A stretch of DNA of 64,000 bases from Bradyrhizobium diazoefficiens USDA 110 (GTDB lineage: Bacteria; Pseudomonadota; Alphaproteobacteria; Rhizobiales; Xanthobacteraceae), in NCBI RefSeq assembly GCF_000011365.1, contig NC_004463.1:8046001-8110000 (forward strand). The letters are read 5' to 3'. Of the stretch, positions 26,963-35,180 are shown one piece after another. The stretch's first letter is position 1; every line of letters begins with the position of its first letter. The notes under the pieces are model-generated. The model made no database searches, was not told the origin of the DNA, and worked only from the letters and a program-made list of their open reading frames with translations. A program made the translations under genes and the position numbers.

Positions 26963-27142
26963 TCAGGGCTTCTTCAATTTCTCGATCGCGGCGGCGCCGG
27001 CGGCCGGCTCCAGGCGGAACAGGCCAGAGCCCGAAAATGCGGATTTGGACGGCGACGTCGAGCGGATCTGCTCGCCGCTGTTGCCGGCTATGGCCTGGTT
27101 GAGCAGGTCCCGAACCGGGGCGGCGCTACGGCTCGTTGGCAA
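26963..27142 (-). CDS. Possible small protein overlapping the end of the DUF6476-like gene
   Basis: A 59-codon frame beginning TTG at 27142 inside the last codons of the upstream gene and ending TGA at 26963. The product is soluble, with a helix-like start (VRDLLNQAIAG) and an end LFRLEPAAGAAAIEKLKKP that looks protein-like. GGGAAAG lies before the TTG. If not real, 26814..27125 is a 312-bp stretch without a gene. Unknown function. Confidence 0.35.
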   Translation of the reverse strand: MPTSRSAAPVRDLLNQAIAGNSGEQIRSTSPSKSAFSGSGLFRLEPAAGAAAIEKLKKP

Positions 27143-27470
27143 ATTTGAGCTTTCCCGCCGGCTTCAGGGTGTGGGCGTCGAAGGTGCGGATCTCGGTGAC
27201 CCCGCCGACATCCAGCGTGATCACGAGGCGATCGCCGGCGACCCCGGTCGAGACGATCCTGGCGCCCTTCGGCAGGGTGGCGGTGACGTCGCCCGCGATC
27301 TCGGGCGCCCTTCCCTCCGACTTGAAAAGGCGGTAGCCCACCGCGATCAGAACGGCGCAGATCGCCAGCGCCGTGGTCAGCCCCGCGATCAGCATCATCC
27401 GCCGCACCCGCGCGAACAGCGCGGCCTGCTCGGGGGTCGGTTCGGGAACAGCGGTATCAGACGTCGTCAT
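27126..27470 (-). CDS. Single-helix membrane protein (DUF6476-like)
   Basis: A 114-residue protein: short cytoplasmic N-terminus, one helix (MLIAGLTTALAICAVLIAVGY), and a C-terminal beta-rich domain (GARIVSTGVAGDRLVITLDV, EIRTFDAHTLKPAGKLKF). The type is widespread beside RluA-type genes in Rhizobiales, function unknown. Its ATG (27470..27468) overlaps by two bases the ATG of the divergent pseudouridine synthase (27469..27471). Confidence 0.75.
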   Translation of the reverse strand: MTTSDTAVPEPTPEQAALFARVRRMMLIAGLTTALAICAVLIAVGYRLFKSEGRAPEIAGDVTATLPKGARIVSTGVAGDRLVITLDVGGVTEIRTFDAHTLKPAGKLKFANEP

Positions 27471-28476
27471 GGAAAACTCAGGCTCTGCGCAAAGGTTGGA
27501 GGTTGTCGTCGCCGGCGACGAGGGCTCGGCCCGGCTCGACCGCGTGCTGGCGGCGCGCCTGCCGGACCTGTCGCGATCGAGGCTGAAAGCCCTGATCCTG
27601 GCGGGGGCGGTGAGCCTGAAGGCCTCCGCCGTCCGCGACCCCGCTTATCACGTCAGTCACGGCGATACGATCATAATCGACGTGCCGGAGGCCGCGCCCG
27701 CCGAGCCGAAGGGCGAAGAGATCGCCCTCGATATCGTGTTCGAGGACGACGACATCATCGTCATCAACAAGCCCAGGGGCCTGGTCGTGCACCCCGCGGC
27801 CGGCCACGAGACCGGCACGCTGGTGAACGCGCTGATCGCCCATTGCGGCTCGACGCTGTCGGGGATCGGCGGGGTACGCCGGCCCGGCATCGTGCACCGG
27901 CTGGACAAGGACACGACGGGACTGATGGTGGTCGCCAAGAACGACCTCGCCCACGCCTCGCTGTCGGCACAGTTCGCCGACCACGGCCGCACCGGGGCGA
28001 TGCGGCGCGGCTATATGGCCTTCGCCTGGGGGGTGCCGGGCCGGCATCGCGGCACCGTCGATGCGCCGATCGACCGCCATCCGTATGCGCGGGAGAAGAT
28101 GGCGGTGCGCCAGGGCGGCCGCGAGGCAGTGACGCATTGGGAAATCCTGGAGAGTTTTCCGGGGCGCGACGGCAAGCCGATCGCGGCGCTGCTCGCCTGC
28201 GAGCTCGAGACCGGGCGCACGCACCAGATCCGGGTCCACCTCGCCCATATCGGCCATCCGCTGATGGGCGATGCGGTCTATGGCCCACACTTCAAGACCA
28301 AGGCGAACCAGCTGGCGCCAGAGTCGCAGGCCGCTTTGGCGACGCTCGGGCGGCAGGCCCTGCATGCCTATCTGCTGGTATTGGAGCACCCGAGGACGGG
28401 AGAATTACTCCACTGGGAGGCGCCGCTGCCGGAGGATTTGCTTCTCCTCAGGAGCGCCCTGAAAGCGGCGCTATGA
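27469..28476 (+). CDS. RluA-family 23S rRNA pseudouridine synthase (RluD-like)
   Basis: A 335-residue enzyme that isomerises uridines in rRNA. An S4 RNA-binding domain (about 20-75, DRVLAARLPDLSRSRLKALI in part) precedes the catalytic domain, which has the motif HRLDKDTTGL with catalytic Asp146, IINKPRGLVVHP-like text at about 98-109 and GRTHQIRVHLAHIGHPLMGD in part. Order and size fit RluD, but RluA/RluC specificity is not excluded. The start overlaps that of the minus-strand gene, so its ribosome binding site must lie inside that gene. Confidence 0.9.
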   Translation: MENSGSAQRLEVVVAGDEGSARLDRVLAARLPDLSRSRLKALILAGAVSLKASAVRDPAYHVSHGDTIIIDVPEAAPAEPKGEEIALDIVFEDDDIIVINKPRGLVVHPAAGHETGTLVNALIAHCGSTLSGIGGVRRPGIVHRLDKDTTGLMVVAKNDLAHASLSAQFADHGRTGAMRRGYMAFAWGVPGRHRGTVDAPIDRHPYAREKMAVRQGGREAVTHWEILESFPGRDGKPIAALLACELETGRTHQIRVHLAHIGHPLMGDAVYGPHFKTKANQLAPESQAALATLGRQALHAYLLVLEHPRTGELLHWEAPLPEDLLLLRSALKAAL

Positions 28477-28586
28477 CGCAGGCTCGTTAGGAAAAGCGTT
28501 ACATTACAAAAAGTTATAGCTGCCACACGGGGACGTGACGTCAGCAATCCTTCCCTTTTTGCCCCCCCATGGGGTATATTGCGCCT

Positions 28587-28606
28587 GCGTTGGAAATGAC
28601 CAACGC
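28587..28606 (+). promoter_or_regulatory. Hairpin in the rpoH leader
   Basis: GCGTTGG and CCAACGC (7-bp perfect stem) enclose AAATGA, just downstream of GGTATATT at 28573. It is 90 nt before the rpoH ATG. A role in heat or growth-phase control of rpoH is possible but untested. Confidence 0.4.
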
Positions 28607-28695
28607 GGAACATCGCAGCTACGGCCGGCTTTAACACAGCGGTCGTCTGCCTGGCCCGCCGCTATCGGGGGCCTGAACCTTTGGAGGGCTCAACT

Positions 28696-29595
28696 ATGGC
28701 CCGTACCGCTGCTCTGCCGGTCCTCAATGGAGAATCCGGCCTTTCTCGCTACCTCGCCGAGATCCGCAAGTTCCCGATGCTGGAACCCCAGCAGGAATAC
28801 ATGCTCGCCAAGCGCTGGCGGGAGCATGACGATCGCGACGCGGCGCACCAACTCGTCACCAGCCATCTCCGCCTCGTGGCCAAGATCGCCATGGGCTATC
28901 GCGGCTACGGCCTGCCGATCTCCGAGGTCGTCTCGGAAGGCAATGTCGGCCTGATGCAGGCGGTGAAGCGTTTCGAACCCGAGAAGGGGTTCCGTCTCGC
29001 CACCTACGCGATGTGGTGGATCAAGGCGTCAATTCAAGAGTACATCCTGCGTTCCTGGTCGCTCGTGAAGATGGGCACCACCGCGAACCAGAAGAAGCTA
29101 TTCTTCAACCTGCGCAAGGCGAAGAGCAAGATCAACGCGCTGGACGAGGGCGATCTCCGCCCCGACCAGGTTGCGACCATTGCCAAGCGGCTGGGCGTGA
29201 CGGACCAGGACGTGATCGACATGAACCGCCGCCTCGGTGGCGACGCGTCGCTCAACGCGCCGATCCGCGACGACGGCGAAGCCGGCGAATGGCAGGACTG
29301 GCTGGTCGACAATACGCCCAACCAGGAAGCCATGATGGCGGAGCACGAGGAGTATGATCACCGCCGTGACGCGCTGAACGGCGCCATGGGCGTGCTCAAC
29401 CCGCGCGAACGCCGCATCTTCGAGGCCCGCCGCCTCGCCGATGAGCCGATGACGCTGGAAGACCTTGCCGCCGAGTTCGGCGTGTCGCGCGAGCGCGTCC
29501 GCCAGATCGAGGTCCGCGCCTTCGAGAAGGTGCAGTCCGCGGTCAAGGGCACGATCGCAAGGGCAGAACAGGCCGCGCTGGAAGCCGCGCACTAA
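28696..29595 (+). CDS. rpoH: Heat-shock sigma factor RpoH (sigma-32)
   Basis: A 299-residue sigma-70 family factor. Region 2 is complete (LVTSHLRLVAKIAMGYRGYG, VSEGNVGLMQAVKRFEPEKG in part, FRLATYAMWWIKASIQEYIL in part), and the RpoH box with QKKLFFNLR is present at about residue 133. Region 4.2 has the helix-turn-helix FGVSRERVRQIEVRAFEKV. No region 1.1. GGAGGG precedes ATG 28696; a TTG five codons earlier is less likely. Bradyrhizobium carries several rpoH copies, and which one this is cannot be told here. A strong terminator follows. Confidence 0.95.
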   Translation: MARTAALPVLNGESGLSRYLAEIRKFPMLEPQQEYMLAKRWREHDDRDAAHQLVTSHLRLVAKIAMGYRGYGLPISEVVSEGNVGLMQAVKRFEPEKGFRLATYAMWWIKASIQEYILRSWSLVKMGTTANQKKLFFNLRKAKSKINALDEGDLRPDQVATIAKRLGVTDQDVIDMNRRLGGDASLNAPIRDDGEAGEWQDWLVDNTPNQEAMMAEHEEYDHRRDALNGAMGVLNPRERRIFEARRLADEPMTLEDLAAEFGVSRERVRQIEVRAFEKVQSAVKGTIARAEQAALEAAH

Positions 29596-29643
29596 GCAAG
29601 GCTTCGCTGGCGCCAGAGATTGGCGGATCGAAAGAGACGGAAA

Positions 29644-29668
29644 AGTCGGCGGCAACGCCGGCTTTTTT
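29644..29668 (+). terminator. Rho-independent terminator of rpoH
   Basis: AGTCGGCG and CGCCGGCT form an 8-bp stem (one G-U pair) with loop GCAA, followed by six T residues. It lies 49 nt after the rpoH stop. Confidence 0.85.
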
Positions 29669-30050
29669 GTTGGGTGGCATGCTTTGATTTGAGTGCGGCG
29701 AAGCGCGGCCCCACCCTCGCGGTCATGCTCCGCGAAGGCGGGGCATCCAGTACGCCGCAGCGCTCATCGCGAAAGCGAGATTCCCAACGCACGCCTCTGG
29801 AATACTGGATCGCCCGGTCAAGGCCGGGCGATGACAGCTATGAGTGTCGCTATCATTGTGCCTCATTAGGTCGATGCGCGGCACGATTGCGCCACCCTGC
29901 GAAGACCGACGTTCGCCGTACTGCCGAATGAGACGGCCATCACGGTCCCCTCCCCCGGACTTGAGGTCGACCCGCGCTGGCTTGAACCCGCGCGTCCGGT
30001 GAACCGACCCAAGAAGACCGGGCCGACAAGATCAAGCGAATGGATGCGCC
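29669..30050 (+). other. Intergenic region with dispersed repeat
   Basis: 382 bp between the rpoH terminator and the next gene. It holds a copy of the dispersed repeat family that is also at 49013..49111. No gene was seen on either strand. Confidence 0.6.
29722..29835. repeat. Dispersed palindromic repeat, family D
   Basis: Shares GGGGCATCCAGTACGCCGC-type text, then GGAATACTGGATC and a terminal GGGCGATGACA with 49013..49111. The outer ends are inverted (GTCATGC and GATGAC). Such elements are scattered between genes in Bradyrhizobium-type genomes. Confidence 0.75.
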
Positions 30051-30392
30051 GTGTCGATCATTTTGCAATCCACCGTCGGCGGCTTCTCCGCCCAGTTCAT
30101 GCGCAAGCTGCCGCTGGTCGAGCAGGCGATGCGGGACCACGGGCTCGATCCCGCGGAGTTCGTGATCTCCAAGGACTACGCCTCGACCGCGACGATCCCG
30201 ATCATGGGTCCGTTCTTCTTTAACTACAGCGTGTACTTCGGCGACGAGACATTCACCGTCACCGAGCCGAACGACATGGTGTTCCTGGACTACTTCTTCA
30301 AACGCGTGCTCGCAGCGGACGAGCCGCCGGAATTGCCGCAGCGGCCGGGTTTGATCCGGCGGCTGTTCGGCTGGATGGCGCAGCCGGTATAG
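30051..30392 (+). CDS. Conserved hypothetical protein
   Basis: A 113-residue protein that starts GTG at 30051. It is soluble, with mixed alpha/beta pattern: an amphipathic helix (QFMRKLPLVEQAMRDHGLD), a region PEFVISKDYASTATIPIMGPFFFNYSV (quoted in part), and a basic C-terminus. No known domain recognised. It stands alone between repeats. A family B-type name is not assigned; function unknown. Confidence 0.6.
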   Translation: MSIILQSTVGGFSAQFMRKLPLVEQAMRDHGLDPAEFVISKDYASTATIPIMGPFFFNYSVYFGDETFTVTEPNDMVFLDYFFKRVLAADEPPELPQRPGLIRRLFGWMAQPV

Positions 30393-30400
30393 CCCCTCCC

Positions 30401-30428
30401 GTCATTCCGGGGCGCGCCCCGGAATGAC
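30401..30428. repeat. Dispersed palindromic repeat, family A (minimal copy)
   Basis: A perfect 28-bp palindrome whose arm is GTCATTCCGGGGCG. Longer copies with the same ends are at 37918, 51210, 59683 and 60955. It lies between convergent genes and may also act as a bidirectional transcription stop. Confidence 0.85.
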
Positions 30429-30435
30429 ACGCGAG

Positions 30436-31059
30436 CTACTCCCCCCATGTCCTCGCCAGCGTCGCGAGCCAGCAGCCTTCGCAATAGCGCGCGTCCTTGT
30501 AGTCGATCCAATTGTGCGCATAGACGCGGTCGAGCGGGATGTCGTAGCGCGCACGCAGCACCTTTACGAGGATCTTCCACGCCGCGACCTGGGCCTCGGT
30601 CGGACCGGCCGCAACATCGGGATAGTTGCCGGCGAACTCGACGCCGATCGAATTGTCGCGCACCACCTGGCGATAGGTCGGTCTGTTGTCGATGTACTTG
30701 TTGTCGTTGCGGTTGGCGCCGTCGCCATGGGTCGGCACCAGGTTTTCCGCGACCGCCCAATAGACCGTGCCGTCGGTCTCGACCCAGACCGTAACGCCGC
30801 GCCGCGTCGGGTTCTTCGACTGCTCGGCCGCGCCGCCGCGGGCCGAGCCCGCCGGTCCCTCGGTCTGGTGCACGATGATGTTGCGCCAGGAATGGGCGCT
30901 GCGGACGTCGCCCCACGGCGCCAGCCAGACGATCTTCAGGCCGGGAATGTCGGGCGTGCCGGAGGCGCGTGCGAGCTTTGCGAGTTCGGCGTCGGTTGCG
31001 GCGGCGGGTGCGATCAGGAGGGCGGCGAGAATGGCCGCGAGCAGGCGAGACATCATCAT
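30436..31059 (-). CDS. N-acetylmuramoyl-L-alanine amidase (Amidase_2 domain), exported
   Basis: A 207-residue exported zinc amidase that would cleave the amide bond between MurNAc and L-Ala in peptidoglycan or in recycled fragments. Signal peptide about 1-21 (LLAAILAALLIAPAAA). The Amidase_2/PGRP fold shows IIVHQTEGPAG (first zinc His), NSIGVEFAGNYPD and VYAHNWIDYKDARYCEGCW-type C-terminus (quoted in part) with the second His region. Of the three adjacent Met codons, 31059 is taken. It is convergent with the 30051 gene, and the family A palindrome lies between them. Confidence 0.85.
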   Translation of the reverse strand: MMMSRLLAAILAALLIAPAAATDAELAKLARASGTPDIPGLKIVWLAPWGDVRSAHSWRNIIVHQTEGPAGSARGGAAEQSKNPTRRGVTVWVETDGTVYWAVAENLVPTHGDGANRNDNKYIDNRPTYRQVVRDNSIGVEFAGNYPDVAAGPTEAQVAAWKILVKVLRARYDIPLDRVYAHNWIDYKDARYCEGCWLATLARTWGE

Positions 31060-31094
31060 TAAAGGTCCAATGCGGACCCGAGCCTAGCACGCTA

Positions 31095-32306
31095 TCAGGC
31101 GAAATGGTGCGCGGCCTCGCCCGTCCCGTTCAGCTCGGGCGAGAGCGGCGGTGCCGGATCGTAGACAGCAAAATCGTTCTTGCCGTTCTTCTTGGCGGCA
31201 TAGAGCGCGTGATCGGCATGCGCGATCAGGCGGTCCGGGAATTGGCCGATGCCGGGATCCCATTGCGCCGCGCCGATCGAGATCGCGATCGGGATGTCGT
31301 TGCCGTTGCAGGCCGCAGCGTCCCGACGGCAGACCTCGAGCACACGGCGGGCGATTGCGGCCGCCTCGCGCAAGGAAGAGGACGGCAGCACGACGCAGAA
31401 CTCGTCACCGCCGGTGCGGGCGAGCATGTCGCCGGGCCGCAGCCGCGTCTGCGCCATCAGGGTGAAGTGCTGGAGGCAGGCATCGCCCGCGGCATGGCCA
31501 TGGGTGTCGTTGATGGTCTTGAAGCCGTCGAGATCGATCACCAGCAGCGAGAACGGCTCGCCGCTGCGCTCCGAACGGGCGCATTCCTCGGACAGGCGCT
31601 GCAACAGATGGCGCCGGTTGGCGACGCCGGTGAGGTCGTCGAGCAGCGCGAGGTCGGCGACCTCGCCACGCAGCCGGTCCATCGCCATCAGGAGGAAGCC
31701 GAAATTGAGCGTCATCGACAGGAACAGAAGCCCCAGCACCATGACGGCATGGGTCTGACCGCCGGCGACCGCCGAGAAATCGTGGCCGAGCAGATTGCCC
31801 ACCGCACGGGCAAGGAAGATCGCAATGATGGTGATGATGACGATGCCGGCCAGACGGGCGCCAGGATTGACGTGCCCTTCAGGCGGCAACAGCAACAGAC
31901 GCAGCGACAGCACCAGCGGCAGGGCCTGGCCGATCGTGTAGCTGAGCATGCGCAGCTGCATGTGCTCGAAGCCGACCATGAAGAAGACGACACTGCCGAT
32001 GCTGATGATCCCCGTCGCAGCCATAACGCGCCAGGAGACCGGCCGGTCGAAGAAGCGCTGAATGCCCATGGCGGCAAAGCAGCTCGCCGCAATGATACCG
32101 GTGGCCCCGATGAGAAGCGGCACGGGAGAGGCGACGAACAGACGGATCAGCGCCGCCATCGCGCCGGCCGCGCCGACGAAGGCCGATGCCATCCAGAACC
32201 GTGCGGCCGCGAATTTCGGATAGGAACGCGTCACGTAGGCCCAGATCAGGCCGAGCGCCAGGAAGTTGACGACGAAGACCGTCCAGAGTGTCGGTACGTT
32301 CAGCAT
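31095..32306 (-). CDS. Membrane-anchored diguanylate cyclase (GGDEF)
   Basis: A 403-residue protein with about seven helices in the N-terminal 220 residues and a C-terminal GGDEF domain. The catalytic signature GGDEF is intact in LARTGGDEFCVVLP, and an RPGD inhibitory-site motif lies five residues before it, so it should make cyclic di-GMP with product inhibition. DDLTGVANRR marks the domain start. I take ATG 32306, where the first helix begins; an in-frame ATG at 32369 adds 21 polar residues. Signal sensed by the membrane part is unknown. Confidence 0.9.
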   Translation of the reverse strand: MLNVPTLWTVFVVNFLALGLIWAYVTRSYPKFAAARFWMASAFVGAAGAMAALIRLFVASPVPLLIGATGIIAASCFAAMGIQRFFDRPVSWRVMAATGIISIGSVVFFMVGFEHMQLRMLSYTIGQALPLVLSLRLLLLPPEGHVNPGARLAGIVIITIIAIFLARAVGNLLGHDFSAVAGGQTHAVMVLGLLFLSMTLNFGFLLMAMDRLRGEVADLALLDDLTGVANRRHLLQRLSEECARSERSGEPFSLLVIDLDGFKTINDTHGHAAGDACLQHFTLMAQTRLRPGDMLARTGGDEFCVVLPSSSLREAAAIARRVLEVCRRDAAACNGNDIPIAISIGAAQWDPGIGQFPDRLIAHADHALYAAKKNGKNDFAVYDPAPPLSPELNGTGEAAHHFA

Positions 32307-32721
32307 GGCGCGTGCGGCAAGCGCAGCGCCCCGCCCCCCATTACTGGTAGCCGTCCGTCCATAACCCATCCCCGTTTTCTTGCGGGGAACAATGCGCGGG
32401 TTGCACTTAACGGAGTCTCACTGCGATCCTTCAAAGCGCGCCTTTGGTTTTGGATTCGTGAACGGCGGGCGGATTGTCGGATCGTTAGGCATGTCGCCAT
32501 CGGCCTCGTGCGGTCGTATCGCGATCCGCCGCGGAGCGGATTCGCGGGCAAAAATCACCCGAAAACGCATCTGAGCTGTGGATAACGTGATGACACAGAT
32601 ATGACGGCGCGGGGCAGAGACCTGCGAATCTGCTGAGTTTGTCGTCGAGGATGTTGCGAGGCTGGCCCTCCGCCGAGCATCCCTCGTGTCGCGTTCCACC
32701 ATTAACCCTTGAGAGGATACT
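32307..32721 (+). other. Intergenic region (415 bp)
   Basis: Between the divergent GGDEF gene and the lysine-rich peptide gene. It contains one exact DnaA-box-like 9-mer (TTATCCACA, minus strand, 32577..32585). No gene was seen. The upstream part should hold promoters for both genes. Confidence 0.5.
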
Positions 32722-32793
32722 ATGGCTAAGAAAGCGAAGAAGGCGAAGAAGGCGACAAAGAAGAAGGCCAAGAAGGCCGCGAAGAAGAAGTAG
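32722..32793 (+). CDS. Tiny lysine/alanine-rich histone-H1-like peptide
   Basis: A 23-codon gene: ATG 32722 with GAGAGGATACT just upstream, TAG at 32791. The product is made only of Met, Ala, Lys and one Thr; it starts MAKKAKKAKKATKK and has 14 Lys. This resembles the AKKA repeats of bacterial histone-H1-like proteins and could bind DNA or RNA. It is followed 73 nt later by a good terminator, so it has its own transcript unit. Function is inferred from composition only. Confidence 0.7.
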   Translation: MAKKAKKAKKATKKKAKKAAKKK

Positions 32794-32865
32794 CCAGCAT
32801 GTTCTTTGCCCGGGTGGAGCTCGCTCCGCCCGGGCGTCGGGTAAGGCTAAGAGAGTTTGAAGATG

Positions 32866-32888
32866 GCGGGCGCGAGGCCCGCTTTTTT
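32866..32888 (+). terminator. Rho-independent terminator after the lysine-rich peptide gene
   Basis: GCGGGC and GCCCGC form a 6-bp stem with loop GCGAG, followed by six T residues. It sits in the 110-bp gap before the convergent LysE gene. Confidence 0.8.
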
Positions 32889-32902
32889 ATTGGCTGGAGA
32901 AG

Positions 32903-33514
32903 CTACCGCTCGGCAAACGCGAGCTTGGCGCCGAGTGCGGCAAATCCCGCCGCAAAGCTGCGGCGCAGCCAGGTCATCACCGCTGGGCGGGAGATGACGC
33001 GCTCGCGCACGGATGCGGCGCAGAGGCCGTAGACGACGAACACCGCAAACGTCATCGCCATGAAGGCGCCGCTCAATTCCAGCATTCGCGCCAGCACATG
33101 GGCCTCGTCCGCCGCGATGAACTGCGGCAGGAAGGCGAGGAAGAAGATCGACAGTTTTGGATTGAGGATGTTGATCAGGAAGCCGGTGACGATGACCCGG
33201 CCGCTCGACCGCTCCTTGATCTCGCCCTCCACCGCCAGCGCACCCCGCTCACGCAGCGCCTGCCAGGACATGTAAAGCAGATAGAGAACGCCGCACCATT
33301 TCAGCGCGGCGAAGGCGAGCGCGCTGGTGTGGAGCACGGCGGCAAGTCCCAGCATGGCGGCAACCATGTGCGGCACGATCCCGAGCGTGCAGCCGAAGGC
33401 GGCAGCCAGGCTGGCGCGGGAGCCGCGCGTCAATGCCGCGGCCAGCGTGTAAAGCACGCCGGTGCCGGGCGAGGCGACGACGATCAGCGAGGTGAGCAGG
33501 AAGGACCAGGTCAT
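32903..33514 (-). CDS. LysE-family amino acid exporter
   Basis: A 203-residue, six-helix inner-membrane exporter of the LysE/RhtB superfamily. N-terminal SLIVVASPGTGVLYTLAAAL (in part) holds the family's SPGP-like loop, followed by GCTLGIVPHMVAAMLGLAA and the NPKLSIFFLAFLPQF block (in part) of RhtB-type members. Substrate (a neutral or basic amino acid) cannot be read from sequence. A second LysE-family gene is at 48297. Confidence 0.9.
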   Translation of the reverse strand: MTWSFLLTSLIVVASPGTGVLYTLAAALTRGSRASLAAAFGCTLGIVPHMVAAMLGLAAVLHTSALAFAALKWCGVLYLLYMSWQALRERGALAVEGEIKERSSGRVIVTGFLINILNPKLSIFFLAFLPQFIAADEAHVLARMLELSGAFMAMTFAVFVVYGLCAASVRERVISRPAVMTWLRRSFAAGFAALGAKLAFAER

Positions 33515-33571
33515 GAGCAGACCCTACCACCCCGCCTCACGGCAAGAAAGCGGCGCCCCCGGGATCAGCCG

Positions 33572-33783
33572 TCAGGATGACGGGGTGCGAACAGGCCAGC
33601 CCTACAGACAAGGCAATTCCAACACCGTCACCCTGAAGTGCTCGCCTCTTCGGCGAGCCTCGAAGGGTGATGGCCCGGCTGCATCTCGGCCGTTCATCCG
33701 AGGCTCGCCACACGACGCTTTGCGCCGCGCGGCTTGCACCTCAGGATGACGAGGTGAGAACTGGCCAGCCCTACAAACAAAGC
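33572..33783. repeat. Intergenic repeat cluster, family C with flanking direct repeat
   Basis: 33627..33750 is a family C element (GTCACCCTGAAG at the start, CTCAGGATGAC at the end, with CTCGCCTCTTCGGCGAGCCT inside), also present at 43966..44084. About 40 bp after each of two GGATGACG blocks are nearly identical (33572.. and 33743..: CAGGCCAGCCCTACAGACAA and TGGCCAGCCCTACAAACAA), so part of the unit is duplicated 171 bp apart. Confidence 0.7.
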
Positions 33784-33796
33784 GGTTCTGCCCCGG

Positions 33797-34171
33797 TCAG
33801 ACCACCTGCGCGATCTCGGCCTCGCGCAGCACGTCGAGCGGCGCCCAGGGCTTGGCCCAGAATTTGGCGCCGTCGGGCAAGGGTTGGTTCAAGGGGCGGC
33901 CGGAGGTGACGACGACGTCGAGCTTGGGATTGCGTCCCTTGGCGACATGGGCGAGCTCGACGCCGTTCATGCGGCCGGCAAGCTGCACGTCGGTCACCAT
34001 CAGGCAGAGCGCGCCTGCGCTCTTCTCGAGCACGCGCTCGGCCGCTTCGGCGCTCTCGCACTGGATGACCTGATAGCCGCTCTCTTCCAGCAGGAGACTG
34101 AGCATTTCCCTCTGCATGGGGTCGTCTTCAACGACGAGTGCCGTTGCAGGAAATGGTCTCGATTGTCCCAT
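33797..34171 (-). CDS. Single-domain response regulator (receiver)
   Basis: A 124-residue stand-alone receiver domain. Acidic pair Asp16/Asp17 in VVEDDP, phosphoacceptor Asp61 in MVTDVQLAG, Ser90 in VVTSG and Lys107 in FWAKPW are all present, so phosphorylation should be possible. It has no output domain. ATG 34171 is used; a longer frame to 34204 lacks support. No kinase gene adjoins it; the SDR gene is divergent. Confidence 0.9.
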   Translation of the reverse strand: MGQSRPFPATALVVEDDPMQREMLSLLLEESGYQVIQCESAEAAERVLEKSAGALCLMVTDVQLAGRMNGVELAHVAKGRNPKLDVVVTSGRPLNQPLPDGAKFWAKPWAPLDVLREAEIAQVV

Positions 34172-34300
34172 CGGCGACTCCCAATGCTGCCTGTCTTCGT
34201 CCAAGTAACTTACGTTAAGGAGCCAACTCGAATACGGTTCGGTTCCATTCTGAAAAAATGTAAATCATAGTTCCAAAATCGGAGCTTGAGGGGGGGATCC

Positions 34301-35146
34301 ATGACTGCGATTCGCGGCGCCGCCGCCATCACGGGAGCTGCAAGCGGCATTGGCCGCGCACTCGCCATCGAACTCGCCCAGCGCGGCTGCGACCTTGCGC
34401 TCGCCGATCGCGACGAGGCCGGGCTGAAGGCGCTCGCCGCCGAGATCGGCGAAGGAAGCGAGAAGGCACGTAAGGTCACCGTGCATCGCGTCGACGTCAG
34501 CGAGCCCGGCGACATCGCGCAGTTCGCAAGCGAAGCAACAGCGGCGCATCCGTCGCTCGGCATCCTCGTCAACAATGCCGGCGTGGCGCTGCTGGGCACC
34601 TTCGAGGAGATCAACCAGGCGCAGATGGAGTGGCTGTTCGACATCAATTTCTGGGGCGTGGTGCACGGCACACGCGCCTTTCTGCCGCACCTGAAGACGA
34701 TGGAAGCGGCGCATATCGTCAACGTCTCGTCGGTTTTCGGCATCATCGCCCCGCCGGGACAATCGGCCTATGCCGCGGCCAAATTCGCCGTGCGCGGTTT
34801 TTCCGAGAGCGTGCGGCACGAGCTCGCGGTCGCCGGAAGCCCGGTGAAGCTGTCGGTCGTGCATCCCGGCGGCGTCGCCACCGCGATCGCGCGGAGCTCG
34901 CGCACCGGGGTCGGCGTCACCGACAATGCCCGCCGCTCGCAAATGATCGAGCGGTTCGAGAACGCGGCAAAGACCACACCAAAGGACGCCGCTCTGCGCA
35001 TCATCAAGGGCATCGAGAGGAACGAGCCCCGCATCCTGATCGGCAACGACGCCCGCTTCATGGACCTGCTGCAGCGCTTCCGCCCGGGGACGTACTGGGC
35101 GCCGTTGCAGCGGAGGCTGGAGAAGATGGCGAAGGGGAAGAAGTGA
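34301..35146 (+). CDS. Short-chain dehydrogenase/reductase
   Basis: A 281-residue classical SDR. Cofactor motif ITGAASGIGRALA at about 10-22, NNAG at about 93-96, catalytic Ser in VNVSSVFGI and Tyr/Lys in SAYAAAKFAV. Asp after the second beta strand (LALADRDEAG) suggests NAD preference. Start ATG 34301 follows GAGGGGGG. The product's substrate is unknown; the late block PRILIGNDARFMDLLQRF resembles SDRs annotated near lipid or acyl metabolism, with no direct evidence here. Confidence 0.9.
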   Translation: MTAIRGAAAITGAASGIGRALAIELAQRGCDLALADRDEAGLKALAAEIGEGSEKARKVTVHRVDVSEPGDIAQFASEATAAHPSLGILVNNAGVALLGTFEEINQAQMEWLFDINFWGVVHGTRAFLPHLKTMEAAHIVNVSSVFGIIAPPGQSAYAAAKFAVRGFSESVRHELAVAGSPVKLSVVHPGGVATAIARSSRTGVGVTDNARRSQMIERFENAAKTTPKDAALRIIKGIERNEPRILIGNDARFMDLLQRFRPGTYWAPLQRRLEKMAKGKK

Positions 35147-35180
35147 GTGTGATGCGACGCCGCCCTCCGCACCCACCGTT

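Noticed and set aside
32577..32585. Exact DnaA-box 9-mer TTATCCACA
   Set aside because: Single copy without clustering, AT-rich unwinding region or dnaA gene; expected by chance at this scale.
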